DNA from: Sphingomonas ginsengisoli An et al. 2013
Lineage (GTDB): Bacteria > Pseudomonadota > Alphaproteobacteria > Sphingomonadales > Sphingomonadaceae
Assembly (NCBI RefSeq): GCF_009363895.1
Contig: NZ_CP045434.1
Coordinates: forward strand, 2,312,501 to 2,376,500
Reading direction: 5' to 3'
DNA length: 64,000 nucleotides
Made by a program: the position numbers and the translations under genes. The notes beneath the pieces were generated by a model. That model saw nothing but the letters and a program-made list of their open reading frames with translations. It made no database searches and was not told the origin of the DNA. Shown here piece after piece: positions 16,561 through 26,039 of this stretch; the first letter of the stretch is position 1, and each line of letters begins with the position of its first letter.

Positions 16561-17331
16561 ATGCGGATCGCTTCCTACAATGTGAACGGCGTCAACGGCC
16601 GCCTACCGGTGCTGCTCGAGTGGCTCGACGCGACCGCGCCCGACGTGGTCTGCCTGCAGGAATTGAAGGCCGCCCCCGACAATTTCCCCGCCGAAGCCAT
16701 CTTCGCGGCCGGCTACCAGGCGATCTGGCTCGGCCAAAAAAGCTGGAACGGGGTCGCCATCCTCAGTCGCGGGGCAGCGGGGGTTGAGACCCGCCGCAAC
16801 CTGCCCGGTGACGGCCCCGATGCCCCCAGTCGCTATCTCGAAGCGGCGGTCGGCGGGGTGCTGATCGGCTGCCTCTACCTCCCCAACGGCAATCCGCGCC
16901 CCGGCCCCAAATATGACGCCAAGCTCGAGTGGATCGCCCGCTTCGAAACCCTCGCCGCCGAGCTGTTCGCCGTCGACGGGCCGGTCGTGCTGGCGGGCGA
17001 CTACAACATCATTCCCGAGGACATGGACGTCTACAAACCCGAACGCTGGCACGACGACGCGCTGTTCGCCGACGAGGTGCGCGCCGCTTACCGGCGCCTG
17101 CTCGCGCAAGGCTGGACCGATGCCCTGAGGACCAAGCATCCGACCGAGCAGGTGTTCACCTTCTGGGACTATTTCCGCAACGCCTTCGCCCGCGACGCGG
17201 GGCTGCGGATCGACCATCTCCTGCTCAACGCCCCCGCGGCCAAACGCCTGCGCGAAGCCGGGGTCGACCGCTCGGTCCGCGCCTTGCCCAAGACCAGCGA
17301 CCACGCGCCGGTGTGGATTTCGCTGCGCTGA
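16561..17331 (+). CDS. xthA: Exodeoxyribonuclease III
   Basis: 256 residues of the endonuclease/exonuclease/phosphatase fold. Motifs run in order: MRIASYNVNGVNGRLPVLL, CLQELKA with the metal-binding Glu, YLPNGN, AGDYNIIPEDMDVY and the terminal SDHAPVW with the catalytic Asp-His. It acts on abasic sites and 3' blocks in base-excision repair. I chose the ATG at 16561, where homology begins; the open frame extends about 1.3 kb upstream only because it lies opposite amt. It ends one base before the stop of the convergent GGDEF-EAL gene, with no intergenic space. Confidence 0.95.
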   Translation: MRIASYNVNGVNGRLPVLLEWLDATAPDVVCLQELKAAPDNFPAEAIFAAGYQAIWLGQKSWNGVAILSRGAAGVETRRNLPGDGPDAPSRYLEAAVGGVLIGCLYLPNGNPRPGPKYDAKLEWIARFETLAAELFAVDGPVVLAGDYNIIPEDMDVYKPERWHDDALFADEVRAAYRRLLAQGWTDALRTKHPTEQVFTFWDYFRNAFARDAGLRIDHLLLNAPAAKRLREAGVDRSVRALPKTSDHAPVWISLR

Positions 17332-19596
17332 TCAGGCCCGCAGCAGCTCGCGCCGCCGCGTGTCGAGCAGCGCGGCCACCTCGGTCGCGCCGACCGGCAG
17401 GCTCAGCAGATTGCCCTGATATTCGTCGCAGCCGGCGAGCTGAAGCAGCGCATATTGCTCGTCGGTCTCGACCCCCTCGGCGGTCACCGTCAGCCCGAGC
17501 GCGTGACCGAGCGCGACCATCGAGCTGATCAGCGCCGGGCAATCGGGATTGCGGACGAGGTCGGCGACGAAGCTGCGGTCGATCTTCATCCCGTCCAGCT
17601 TGAGCATCCGCAGCCGGTCGAGGCTGGAAAAACCGGTCCCGAAATCGTCGATCGCGAAGTGCACGCCGTGGCTACGAAGCTCGGCGACGGTCTGCGCGAC
17701 CTGCCCCATATGGCCGAACAGCGCGGTCTCGGTGATCTCGAGGCGAAGCCGCCGGGCGGGGAGGCCGGTTCGCTCCAGCGTCGCAAGCACCTGCTCGGCA
17801 TAGCCGGGCGAATGCAATTGCCCGGGGGAGACGTTGACCGCCAGCATCAGCTCGGGCCACTGCACCGCCTCGACGCAGGCCTGCTCGAGCACCAAGGCGT
17901 CGATCGCGGCGATCAGGCCGAGTTCCTCGGCAAGGGGCACGAACGTCCCGGGCTCGATGGTCCGCCCGTCGGCCCGCCGCCAGCGCGCCAGCGCCTCGAT
18001 CCCGATCAGTCCCTCGTCGGCGCGGCCAAACTGCGGCTGGAAGTCGACGCTGAGCTCACGCTCGGCGACCGCCCGGCGAAGGTCGCGTTCGAGCGTCTGG
18101 CGCTCGCGCAGCGCGCCGTCCATGCCGTCGTCGAAGGCGATTACCCGGTCCTTGCCCAGCTCCTTGGCGCGGTAGAGCGCAAGGTCGGCCTTGCGCATCA
18201 GGTCGGTGGCGGCCGGCCCATGGTCGGGAAACACCGCGACCCCAACGCTGCCCGCCAGCACGATCATGTTCGCAGCCACCGCGAACGGCTGCCGTAGCGC
18301 AGCGAGGACCGCCTGGCCGGTCGCCGCCGCGGCGTCCCGGCCGCCTGCCACCACCAGCACGAACTCATCGCCGCCGAACCGCGCCACCCGCTCGGCGCCG
18401 GCGATCGCGGTCAGCCGCGCCGCCGCCTCTCGGATCACCTCGTCGCCGGCGGCATGACCCCACAGGTCGTTGACGTCCTTGAACCGGTCGAGGTCGACGA
18501 ACAGCAAAGCGAACGGCGCGGCCTTGCCGGTCATCTCCTCGACCAGCCGCGTGAGATGGCGGCGGTTGGGCAGGCCGGTCAGCTCGTCCTGCATCGCCTG
18601 CACCCGGCTGCGGTAGAGCTGCCGCGCCGAATCGCGCACGAAGCGCGCGCCGCCCACCCCCGCCACCAGCATCAGCAGCGACAGCGTCGCGACGACCGGC
18701 AGCGAGCGGCGCAGCAGGTCGGTCCCGACCGGCTGAAGCGTCCAGCGCAGGTCGAGCGGCGCCGCGCTCCCCGCGATGATGATCGGCAAGCGATTGCTGC
18801 GCGGTGGCAACGGCGCGGCCCGCCGACTGACCCGCAACCCGTCGATCATCAGCTCGCGGCCGATGGTGCGGAACAGCTTGCCGTCGAGCCGGAAAGAGGC
18901 GACCAGCATGGCCGGGTGGCGGACCGGGCCGACATGGCCGAAATCGGGCAGGATCGGCGCGACGATCACCACGCGAGGGCTGTCCTCGACCATCACCAGC
19001 CGCGCGAAATCGAGCCGCTGGTGGCTGGTCCCCAACTTGGCCGCGCCAAAGGCGAGATCGGGTTGCCCCGGCTGGTAGCTGTGCAACTGACGCCGCAATT
19101 GCGCGACGACCGGCGCCACCAGCGGCCGATAGCGATCGAAGCTGGCCGCCGCCGAGCGCCGCGGGCCGAGGTAGGAAGCGAGCAATCCGCCGCGGTCGGT
19201 GAGGACGAAGCTCTCGTCGACCGAATAATATTTGGCGAGCCAGACCCCGACGTTCTCATCGGTCCATTTCGGATCGAATTTCACCCCGGTATGCTGCGCC
19301 GCCTCATCCCAGAAGGTCACGCTGGTCAAATCGGCGCGCATGTCGCCGACGGTCGCGATCAGCGCGTTGCGCACCTGCTGCTGCTCGCGCTCGGTGGCGA
19401 TGGCGACCGACTCGCGATGGGTCGCGGCGAGCGAGCCGAGCATCACCAGCAGGCAGAGGCTGACCATCGCGGCCAGCGCCCAGCCGAGCGCCTTCATCTT
19501 CGCCGACGCAAAGGCGCTGACGTCGCCCAGCGGCAGCGAGGACGCCGGCGCCGTGCGGACGGTGGACGGGAATGGCCTAAGCGTGCCCATTACCAT
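17332..19596 (-). CDS. CHASE4-like sensor protein with GGDEF and EAL domains
   Basis: 754 residues. A first membrane segment (about residues 37-58) and a second (about 295-315) flank a periplasmic domain that looks like CHASE4 (TSVTFWDEAAQHTG and YYSVDESFVLTDRGG). Cytoplasmic GGDEF: DELTGLPNRRHL, DLDRFKDVND and RFGGDEF (about 407-413), all intact for diguanylate cyclase activity. EAL: GIEALARW (about residue 533), ITETALFGHMG and AIDDFGTGFSSLDRL, all compatible with c-di-GMP phosphodiesterase activity. The late motif is QGNLLSLPV instead of the common QGYLFSRP. It makes or degrades c-di-GMP in response to a periplasmic signal; which direction dominates cannot be told. It is divergent from the ligase gene. 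Confidence 0.9.
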   Translation of the reverse strand: MVMGTLRPFPSTVRTAPASSLPLGDVSAFASAKMKALGWALAAMVSLCLLVMLGSLAATHRESVAIATEREQQQVRNALIATVGDMRADLTSVTFWDEAAQHTGVKFDPKWTDENVGVWLAKYYSVDESFVLTDRGGLLASYLGPRRSAAASFDRYRPLVAPVVAQLRRQLHSYQPGQPDLAFGAAKLGTSHQRLDFARLVMVEDSPRVVIVAPILPDFGHVGPVRHPAMLVASFRLDGKLFRTIGRELMIDGLRVSRRAAPLPPRSNRLPIIIAGSAAPLDLRWTLQPVGTDLLRRSLPVVATLSLLMLVAGVGGARFVRDSARQLYRSRVQAMQDELTGLPNRRHLTRLVEEMTGKAAPFALLFVDLDRFKDVNDLWGHAAGDEVIREAAARLTAIAGAERVARFGGDEFVLVVAGGRDAAAATGQAVLAALRQPFAVAANMIVLAGSVGVAVFPDHGPAATDLMRKADLALYRAKELGKDRVIAFDDGMDGALRERQTLERDLRRAVAERELSVDFQPQFGRADEGLIGIEALARWRRADGRTIEPGTFVPLAEELGLIAAIDALVLEQACVEAVQWPELMLAVNVSPGQLHSPGYAEQVLATLERTGLPARRLRLEITETALFGHMGQVAQTVAELRSHGVHFAIDDFGTGFSSLDRLRMLKLDGMKIDRSFVADLVRNPDCPALISSMVALGHALGLTVTAEGVETDEQYALLQLAGCDEYQGNLLSLPVGATEVAALLDTRRRELLRA

Positions 19597-19668
19597 CGCT
19601 TGGGAGCGGCGGGTTACCGCAACTTTAAGCTTACCGGCACTTCAGCGGTAATCGCGGGTTGTCTGGCG

Positions 19669-20691
19669 ATGAGCGAGACCGCGCCGTTCGCGCCGATGGA
19701 AGCGCTGCTGGCGAGCGAGTTGCCCGACGGGCCCGGCTGGCTGTTCGAGCCCAAGTGGGACGGCTTCCGCTGCCTCGCGGTGCGCGAAGGCGACGCGGTC
19801 GCTCTATGGTCGAAAAGCGGCAAGCCGCTCGGCCGCTACTTCCCCGAAGTGGTCGCCAGTCTCGCCACGCTGCCCGCCCGGCGCTTCATCCTCGATGGCG
19901 AGCTGATCATCGAAAGCGGCGGTGAGTTCAGCTTCGCGGCCCTGCAGCAGCGCCTGCATCCCGCGGAGAGTCGCGTCCGCAAGCTCGCCGCCGAGACGCC
20001 CGCGCGGTTGATGGCGTTCGACCTGCTGGGTCTCGCCGGCAAGAATCTCGCCAGCGAACCGCTCGCCAAGCGGCGGGCGAAGCTGCAGAAATTCGTCGCC
20101 GACCAGGGCTCGCCCGACCTCCTCCTGTCGCCCGCCACCGAGCGGCGCGCCGACGCGCTCGGCTGGCTCGCACTTAGCGGCGCGGCGCTCGACGGGGTGA
20201 TCGCCAAGCGCCAAGACGAGCCTTACCGCCCGGGCGAGCGCGCCTTCGTCAAGGTCAAGCAGCGCCGCAGCGCCGACTGCGTGGTCGGGGGCTACCGCAC
20301 CGAGCGGGCGTCGGCGACGATGGCCTCGCTGCTGCTCGGACTCTACGACGACGAGGGCAAGCTCAACCACGTCGGCTTCTGCTCCTCGTTCAGCGCCGCC
20401 GAGCGCGCCGAGTGGACGCCCGAGCTCGAGAAGCTGGCGGGTGGCACCGGCTTCACCGGCGCGGCGCCGGGCGGACCCAGCCGCTGGGCGAATGCGCGTT
20501 CGGCCGAGTGGATCCCGCTCAAGCCCAAGCTGGTCGTCGAGGTCGCTTACGACCAGGTCACCGGCGGCCGCTTCCGCCACGGCACCCGCCTGCTTCGCCG
20601 CCGTCCCGACAAGCGCCCCGACCAGTGTCGCTGCGATCAGCTCCGCCACGCGCTGAGCCCAGCCGAACTCGGCCAGTTGCTCGGCCGCTAG
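19669..20691 (+). CDS. ATP-dependent DNA ligase (small, LigC-like)
   Basis: 340 residues. The adenylation-domain nucleotidyl motif FEPKWDGFRCLAV has the Lys that takes AMP. Other motifs are ILDGELI (motif III), MAFDLLG (IIIa), LDGVIAKR (IV) and RAFVKVKQRR (V). An OB-fold domain follows (about 215-340) with WIPLKPKLVVEVAYDQVTG. There is no polymerase or nuclease domain and no Ku gene nearby, so it resembles the stand-alone LigC type rather than LigD. The ATG at 19669 was chosen because homology begins there; the frame upstream is a shadow of the opposite GGDEF gene. Its stop overlaps the convergent arginase-family stop by 3 bp. Confidence 0.9.
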   Translation: MSETAPFAPMEALLASELPDGPGWLFEPKWDGFRCLAVREGDAVALWSKSGKPLGRYFPEVVASLATLPARRFILDGELIIESGGEFSFAALQQRLHPAESRVRKLAAETPARLMAFDLLGLAGKNLASEPLAKRRAKLQKFVADQGSPDLLLSPATERRADALGWLALSGAALDGVIAKRQDEPYRPGERAFVKVKQRRSADCVVGGYRTERASATMASLLLGLYDDEGKLNHVGFCSSFSAAERAEWTPELEKLAGGTGFTGAAPGGPSRWANARSAEWIPLKPKLVVEVAYDQVTGGRFRHGTRLLRRRPDKRPDQCRCDQLRHALSPAELGQLLGR

Positions 20692-21581
20692 CGCGCCTCG
20701 AATCCCGCCAGTACGTCGGCCAGCCAGCGGCCGGCGGTAAGCGCCGAAAGGTCGCTCGGATCGAGCGGAGGGTCCCATTCGGTGAGGTCGATGACCCTGA
20801 CCCGCGGCTCGGCGGCGAGGCGGCGGGCGGCGGCGAAGAAGTCCTGGTTGGAGATCCCGCCCGGCCGCGCGCCCGGGGCGCCGGGAAATTGCGCCCGGTC
20901 GATCACGTCGATGTCGCAGTCGACCACGATCGCCTCGACGTGGTCGAGCGCTTCGATCGCGCGCACCGCCGCCGCGCGCCCGCCCTTGGCGTGGACCTCG
21001 TCGGCGGTGAGCAGCAGGTGCCCGCCCGACAGTGCATCGTCGTGCATCCGCGCGCTGTTCGCGAAGGGGGCGAGCCCGACCTGGACGATGTTGCGCCCCG
21101 GCAGCCCATCCTCGCGAAGCGCCCGCACCGGATTGCCGTTGCCCAGTCCCGCAAACAGGTCGCGCATGTCGAGATGCGCGTCGAGCGTGATCAGCCCGAT
21201 CGCGTCGAGCAGCAGCCCTAGCGCCTCGGCCAGCCCGAGCACGCCGGGCCGGGTCACCGCATTGTTGCCCCCGATCAGCAGCGTCAGCCCATGCGCCGCG
21301 ACACTCTCGGCCACCGCCGCGCGCAGTGGCCCAGTCGCCTGTTCGATGCTCAACCCGTCGAGCTTCACCTCGCCGCGATCGTGGACGAGGCTCCCCACTT
21401 CCTTCGCCCGCGCGATGTCGTAGCGGCCGATCCGCTTGAGGATGCCGCGCAGCGCCGCGGGCGCCAGATCGCACCGTCCGGGCGTCACCGACCCCGCCGA
21501 CAAGGGCGCCCCGACCCATCCGACCGGCGCATCGGCCGCACTGGTGAGCAATTCGGCGAGGTTGGGCCAGGCGCTGGTCAT
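20688..21581 (-). CDS. Arginase/agmatinase/formimidoylglutamase family protein (HutG-like)
   Basis: 297 residues with the ureohydrolase fold. Metal-ligand motifs are DAHLDMRD and DCDIDVID, both present. The motif normally reading GGDHS is LLIGGNNAVT, so the first metal-binding His is replaced by Asn. It diverges from hutI with a 35-bp gap, and the next genes are hutU and hutH. The family and neighbourhood suggest N-formimidoyl-glutamate hydrolysis, the last step of histidine degradation. The altered ligand leaves single-metal or altered activity possible, so I give no gene symbol. Confidence 0.75.
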   Translation of the reverse strand: MTSAWPNLAELLTSAADAPVGWVGAPLSAGSVTPGRCDLAPAALRGILKRIGRYDIARAKEVGSLVHDRGEVKLDGLSIEQATGPLRAAVAESVAAHGLTLLIGGNNAVTRPGVLGLAEALGLLLDAIGLITLDAHLDMRDLFAGLGNGNPVRALREDGLPGRNIVQVGLAPFANSARMHDDALSGGHLLLTADEVHAKGGRAAAVRAIEALDHVEAIVVDCDIDVIDRAQFPGAPGARPGGISNQDFFAAARRLAAEPRVRVIDLTEWDPPLDPSDLSALTAGRWLADVLAGFEAR

Positions 21582-21616
21582 TGCTGCCTGCCTAGCAGCG
21601 TGCCACAGCCTCCGCC

Positions 21617-22822
21617 ATGTGGGACCGGCTCCTCACCGACTGCAACGTCTGCACCATGATCCCGGCCAAGGGCGACCCGCTGGGCATCGTCCGCAATGCC
21701 GCCATCGCCATCGCCGACGGCCGCATCATCCGCATCGGCAAGCGCACCGACATGGCCGGCATGAAGGTCGGCGAGGTGGTGCCGATGAACGGCCTGTGGG
21801 TCACCCCGGGGCTGATCGACTGCCACACCCACCTCGTCTTCGGCGGCACCCGCGCCCGCGAACATGCACTGCGGCGGATGGGCGCAAGCTACGAGGAGAT
21901 CGCCGAGGCCGGGGGCGGGATCGCCTCGACCATCGCCGCCACCGCTGCCGCCAGCGACGAGGAACTGTTCACCAGCGCCCGCCGCCGCCTCCGTGCGCTG
22001 ATGGCCGGTGGCTGCACCACGGTCGAGGTCAAGTCGGGCTATGGCAGCGATGTCGCTTCCGAGCTGCGCCTGCTGCGCGTCGCCCAGGCGCTGGCGGAGA
22101 GCGAGCCGGTCCGCATCGCCCCGACCTTGCTCGCGCTTCACGCCCTCCCCAAGGGCGCCGACCGCAAGGCCTTCGTCGCCCAGGCGATCGACGAGCTCGT
22201 CCCCGCCGTCGCCGAAGCCAGGCTCGCCACCAGCGTCGATGGTTTCTGCGAGGGCATCGGCTTCCTCCCCCATGAGATCGAGCGGCTGTTCGTCGCCGCC
22301 GAGGACCATGGCCTCCGCGTCAAGCTCCACGCCGAGCAACTCAGCAACCGCGGCGGGGCGAAGCTCGCCGCGCGCTACCACGCCCTCTCGGCCGACCATC
22401 TCGAGCATCTCGACGAGGCCGGTGCGGCGGCGATGGCGGCTGCGGACACCGTCGCGGTGCTGCTTCCGGGCGCCTTTTACGCGCTCCAGGAAACGCACAA
22501 GCCGCCGGTCCAGCTGCTGCGCGACCACGCCATCCCGATCGCCATCGCCACCGACTGCAACCCCGGCACCTCGCCGCTGCTCAATCCCCAGCTCGCGATG
22601 AACATGGCCTGCACCCTGTTCGGCCTGACCCCCGAGGAAGCGCTCGCCGGCATGACCGTCCACGCCGCCCAGGCGCTCGGCATCGACGACCAGGTCGGCA
22701 CGCTCGCCCCCGGCAAGGTCGCCGATCTCGTCGCCTGGGACATCGCCGAGCCGGCCGAGCTCGGCTACTGGATCGGCCTGTCCGGACCCGCGCGGCGGAT
22801 GCTCGCTGGGGTGGATTGTTGA
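21617..22822 (+). CDS. hutI: Imidazolonepropionase
   Basis: 401 residues of the amidohydrolase superfamily. The metal motif [12 protein letters not shown] (about 72-83) is followed by [17 protein letters not shown] with a metal His, SADHLEHL and [10 protein letters not shown] with the catalytic Asp. It hydrolyses 4-imidazolone-5-propionate to N-formimidoyl-glutamate, the third step of histidine degradation. It is the first plus-strand hut gene and probably shares a divergent promoter with the arginase-family gene. An inverted repeat follows before hutU. Confidence 0.97.
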   Translation: MWDRLLTDCNVCTMIPAKGDPLGIVRNAAIAIADGRIIRIGKRTDMAGMKVGEVVPMNGLWVTPGLIDCHTHLVFGGTRAREHALRRMGASYEEIAEAGGGIASTIAATAAASDEELFTSARRRLRALMAGGCTTVEVKSGYGSDVASELRLLRVAQALAESEPVRIAPTLLALHALPKGADRKAFVAQAIDELVPAVAEARLATSVDGFCEGIGFLPHEIERLFVAAEDHGLRVKLHAEQLSNRGGAKLAARYHALSADHLEHLDEAGAAAMAAADTVAVLLPGAFYALQETHKPPVQLLRDHAIPIAIATDCNPGTSPLLNPQLAMNMACTLFGLTPEEALAGMTVHAAQALGIDDQVGTLAPGKVADLVAWDIAEPAELGYWIGLSGPARRMLAGVDC

Positions 22823-22831
22823 TTGGCAGAA

Positions 22832-22917
22832 CCGTCACCCTGAACTTGTTTCAGGGTCCATTTCTCCACTAGCACCGCCGCTCGACGATGGATGCTGAAA
22901 CGAGTTCAGCATGACGG
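22832..22917. repeat. Intergenic inverted repeat (CCGTCACCCTGAAC type)
   Basis: The left arm beginning CCGTCACCCTGAACTTG at 22832 is complementary, with some mismatches, to the right arm ending TTCAGCATGACGG at 22917. The palindrome is about 86 bp long and fills the hutI-hutU gap. It could form a strong mRNA hairpin that sets relative hutI/hutU levels. It ends in ATGACGG, so it creates a spurious upstream start for hutU. Confidence 0.75.
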
Positions 22918-22927
22918 AAAGGCTTCG

Positions 22928-24586
22928 ATGACCGACCAACGCCGCGACAATAGCCGCCGCATCCGCGCCCGCCGCGGGTCCGACATCAAGGCCAAAAGCT
23001 GGCTCACCGAAGCCGCCGTCCGCATGCTCCAGAACAACCTCGACGACGAGGTCGCCGAGGATCCGCAGAGCCTCGTCGTCTACGGCGGCATCGGCCGCGC
23101 CGCGCGCAACTGGGCGGCCTATGACAAGATCGTCGAAACGCTCGAGCGGCTGAACGAGGACGAGACCCTCCTCGTGCAGTCGGGCAAGCCTGTCGGCGTC
23201 TTCCGCACCCACCCCGACGCCCCGCGCGTGCTCCTCGCCAACTCCAACCTCGTGCCGAAATGGGCGACGTGGGAGCATTTCAACGAACTCGATCGCGCCG
23301 GGCTCATGATGTACGGCCAGATGACCGCGGGCAGCTGGATCTACATCGGCACCCAGGGCATCGTCCAAGGCACCTACGAGACCTTCGCCGAGATGGGCCG
23401 CCAGCATTATGGCGGCGACCTCCGGGGCAAGTGGATCCTCACCGCCGGCCTCGGCGGCATGGGCGGGGCGCAGCCGCTCGCGGCGGTGATGGCCGGCGCC
23501 CACTGCATCGCGATCGAATGCCAGGAAACCCGGATCGAGAAGCGGCTCGAGACCCGCTACCTCGACCGCCGCGCGGCCACCATCGACGAAGCTCTGGAAA
23601 TCATCGGCAACGCCAGCGAACCGACCAGCGTCGGCCTCCTCGGCAACGCCGCCGAACTCATCCCCGAGATGCTCGCCCGCGGCATCCGCCCCGACGCGCT
23701 GACCGACCAGACCAGCGCCCACGACCCCGCCAACGGCTATTTGCCGATCGGCTGGACCGTCGCGAAATGGCTCGACATGCGCGAGCGCGATCCGGCCGCG
23801 GTGGCCCAGGCCGCGCGCATCGCCATGGCCCGCCATGTCGAGGCGATGCTGTCCTATCGCGCGATGGGCGTCCCGGTCTTCGACTATGGCAACAACATCC
23901 GCCAAGAGGCCAAGGACACCGGCGTCGAGCACGCCTTCGACTTCCCCGGCTTCGTCCCCGCCTACGTCCGCCCACTCTTCTGCCGCGGCATCGGCCCGTT
24001 CCGCTGGTGCGCGCTGTCGGGCGATCCCGAGGATATTTACAAGACCGACCAACGGGTGAAGGAGCTGATCCCCGACGATCCGCACCTCCACCGCTGGCTC
24101 GACATGGCGCGCGAGCGGATCGCCTTCCAGGGCCTCCCCGCGCGCATCTGCTGGGTCGGGCTCGGCCAGCGCCATCGCCTCGGCCTCGCCTTCAACGAGA
24201 TGGTCCGCAACGGCGAGGTCAGCGCCCCCATCGTCATCGGCCGCGACCACCTCGACAGCGGCAGTGTCGCCAGCCCCAATCGCGAGACCGAAAGCATGCA
24301 GGACGGCAGCGACGCGGTCAGCGACTGGCCGCTCCTCAACGCCCTCCTCAACACCGCCAGCGGCGCGACCTGGGTGTCGCTCCATCACGGCGGCGGGGTC
24401 GGCATGGGCTATTCGCAGCACGCCGGCATGGTGATCGTCGCCGACGGCACCGACGCCGCCGCCCGCCGCCTCGAACGCGTCCTCTGGAACGACCCCGCCA
24501 CCGGGGTCATGCGCCATGCCGACGCCGGCTACGCGATCGCGCAGGATTGCGCCCGCGAGCAGGGCCTCGACCTGCCGATGCTCTGA
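22928..24586 (+). CDS. hutU: Urocanate hydratase
   Basis: 552 residues, full length for urocanase. Visible motifs include [32 protein letters not shown], the NAD-binding [30 protein letters not shown], and the signature around [18 protein letters not shown] with the conserved Cys. It converts urocanate to imidazolonepropionate with tightly bound NAD+. I placed the start at 22928 ([12 protein letters not shown]). An in-frame upstream extension comes from the palindromic repeat and is not part of the gene. Confidence 0.97.
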   Translation: MTDQRRDNSRRIRARRGSDIKAKSWLTEAAVRMLQNNLDDEVAEDPQSLVVYGGIGRAARNWAAYDKIVETLERLNEDETLLVQSGKPVGVFRTHPDAPRVLLANSNLVPKWATWEHFNELDRAGLMMYGQMTAGSWIYIGTQGIVQGTYETFAEMGRQHYGGDLRGKWILTAGLGGMGGAQPLAAVMAGAHCIAIECQETRIEKRLETRYLDRRAATIDEALEIIGNASEPTSVGLLGNAAELIPEMLARGIRPDALTDQTSAHDPANGYLPIGWTVAKWLDMRERDPAAVAQAARIAMARHVEAMLSYRAMGVPVFDYGNNIRQEAKDTGVEHAFDFPGFVPAYVRPLFCRGIGPFRWCALSGDPEDIYKTDQRVKELIPDDPHLHRWLDMARERIAFQGLPARICWVGLGQRHRLGLAFNEMVRNGEVSAPIVIGRDHLDSGSVASPNRETESMQDGSDAVSDWPLLNALLNTASGATWVSLHHGGGVGMGYSQHAGMVIVADGTDAAARRLERVLWNDPATGVMRHADAGYAIAQDCAREQGLDLPML

Positions 24587-24605
24587 CCGACCGGAGGTAC
24601 GAAGG

Positions 24606-24971
24606 ATGTCCGACAAGCCATTGCTCGACCGACTGCAGGTCAAAGGCGAGCGCACGCTAGCGGTGATCGGCGCTCCGCCGGCGCTCGCGGCGCTGACCGC
24701 CGACGCGCGGACGGCCGAACCGCAGGATGCCGACGTCGTGCTCCTGTTCACGCCCGACCGCGCGGTCTTCGACCAGCGCCTGCCCGAGCTCGCCGCGACC
24801 CTGCGCCGCGACACCATCCTGTGGGTCGCCTACCCGAAGCTCACCTCATCCCTCGCCGCCGACCTCAGCCGCGACCTCATCCACCAGCTCGCGCCCACCC
24901 ACGGCCGCGACACCGTCGCCCAGATCGCCATCGACCTCGACTGGTCGGCCCTGCGCCTGAAGCGGGTCTGA
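24606..24971 (+). CDS. DUF3052-like small protein
   Basis: 121 residues. The layout matches DUF3052 proteins as I know them: an N-terminal LLDRLQVKGERTLAVIGAPP, an acidic strand (DADVVLLFTPDRAVFDQRLP), a central ILWVAYPKLTSSL and a C-terminal IAIDLDWSALRLKRV. The biochemical function is unknown. GGAGG lies 10 nt before the ATG at 24606, and the gene follows hutU by 19 bp on the same strand, so it is probably co-transcribed with the hut genes. No membrane segment or signal peptide. Confidence 0.7.
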   Translation: MSDKPLLDRLQVKGERTLAVIGAPPALAALTADARTAEPQDADVVLLFTPDRAVFDQRLPELAATLRRDTILWVAYPKLTSSLAADLSRDLIHQLAPTHGRDTVAQIAIDLDWSALRLKRV

Positions 24972-25047
24972 GCGGAGCGTCGTTTTTCGACCCATTGCGG
25001 ACCTCGAGCCGACGGACCTATCGTTTAGGTGCTGAAGGAGGGTGCGA

Positions 25048-25743
25048 ATGGGAGATGTAAGCAGGAAGTCGGTTGCCGTAAAACGGCGGAAGTTCGCGCG
25101 GGAAGTTGGGAGTGTTGTGCTGGGTGTATTGATCGCTCTTCTCATTGGAGAAGTCGCGGATTGGGTTCGATGGCAAATTCGGCTTCGCGATGGGCTGCAG
25201 GCGATGAGTGGCGAGCTTTCCGGAAACAGGTTCAACTTCGTTGAACGGCGACTTGAGCAAAAGTGCATCGAAAGCCGCCTGATCTCGATTGGAAAAGTTC
25301 TTGATCGGGCACGCCAGACAGGAAGCCTGCCGGCAATTGGCACAATAGGCTTTCCCGCCGTGCGACCATCAGAGTCGACAGCCTTTGAGGTTGCTAAATC
25401 CGAAGGCCTGCCGCTCCATATGGATCGGCAGAGGGCCAGAGATTTAGCGATGCTCTATGTGCAGATGGACGCGTATAACTCTGCAGTATCGTCCGAACAG
25501 AATAGCTGGAAGACACTTCAACTATTGTCTGGTTCGGAGAGAAAAGTCAGCGACGACTTTCTGATAGTGCTGTTGCAAGCCTGGGCCAACGCAAGCAGAG
25601 AAGGAGTGGTGACGGGCGTCCTTGCACAACAAGGAGACGACAACTTTAAGCGTTTCGGAGTCACGGCCGACTTTGGCGAATTTCACGATCTTGCAGGTCT
25701 AGCCAAGAAGGTGAGCGAACGACAAAGCTGCCAACCGCTCTAA
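25048..25743 (+). CDS. Hypothetical membrane-anchored protein
   Basis: 231 residues. A basic N-terminus (SRKSVAVKRRKFAREV) precedes one membrane helix (GSVVLGVLIALLIGEVADWV, about residues 22-41). The remaining 190 residues are helical and soluble, on the outer side by the positive-inside rule. I do not recognise the family. The ATG at 25048 has an ideal AAGGAGG 6 nt upstream, so I prefer it to the GTG at 25042. The gene is clearly poorer in GC than its neighbours and interrupts the hut run between hutU and hutH, suggesting later insertion. Confidence 0.65.
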   Translation: MGDVSRKSVAVKRRKFAREVGSVVLGVLIALLIGEVADWVRWQIRLRDGLQAMSGELSGNRFNFVERRLEQKCIESRLISIGKVLDRARQTGSLPAIGTIGFPAVRPSESTAFEVAKSEGLPLHMDRQRARDLAMLYVQMDAYNSAVSSEQNSWKTLQLLSGSERKVSDDFLIVLLQAWANASREGVVTGVLAQQGDDNFKRFGVTADFGEFHDLAGLAKKVSERQSCQPL

Positions 25744-25764
25744 GCGAGATCCGCTGCGCAGTCT

Positions 25765-25795
25765 CAATGTCGGCTTCCCACCCAAAGCAGATTCC
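25765..25795. repeat. Short dispersed palindromic repeat, copy 2
   Basis: The unit AATGTCGGCTTCCCACCC followed by AAAGCAGAT matches the unit at 5553-5584 in arms, loop and spacing, with several substitutions. It lies 21 bp after the stop of the low-GC hypothetical gene. Confidence 0.5.
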
Positions 25796-25955
25796 GCCCC
25801 ACCGCTTGAACAATAGGAAACGGCGTGCTCCGTGCTGCTCCGCCTCAACCAGCGCTGGGCGAGCCTGCCGATCGTCGGCAACGCTTGGATCGCGGCGTCG
25901 GGAAAGCCGAAGCAGGGAAAGTTCGCTAGGGGAAATATCGCCACCATGACCCCGC

Positions 25956-26039
25956 ACCAGGGAAACTTGGAAACTTCACCTCCCGCAATGGCACAGATGT
26001 CGCCGCTCTCACCCCCGAACCAGGGAAACATGGAAACTT
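25956..26039 (+). repeat. 21-bp direct repeat pair before hutH
   Basis: ACCAGGGAAAC[T/A]TGGAAACTT occurs at 25956-25976 and 26019-26039 with one difference and a 63-bp period. The second copy runs into the proposed hutH start. The rest of 25744-26037 holds the short dispersed repeat and no convincing gene. The pair may reflect a duplication or binding sites for a hut regulator (inference). Confidence 0.45.

Noticed and set aside
18454..19668. Upstream extension of the DNA ligase frame
   Set aside because: It is antisense to the GGDEF-EAL gene; ligase homology begins just after 19669.
22892..22927. Twelve extra N-terminal codons for hutU
   Set aside because: They are encoded by the palindromic repeat, and HutU homology begins at 22928.
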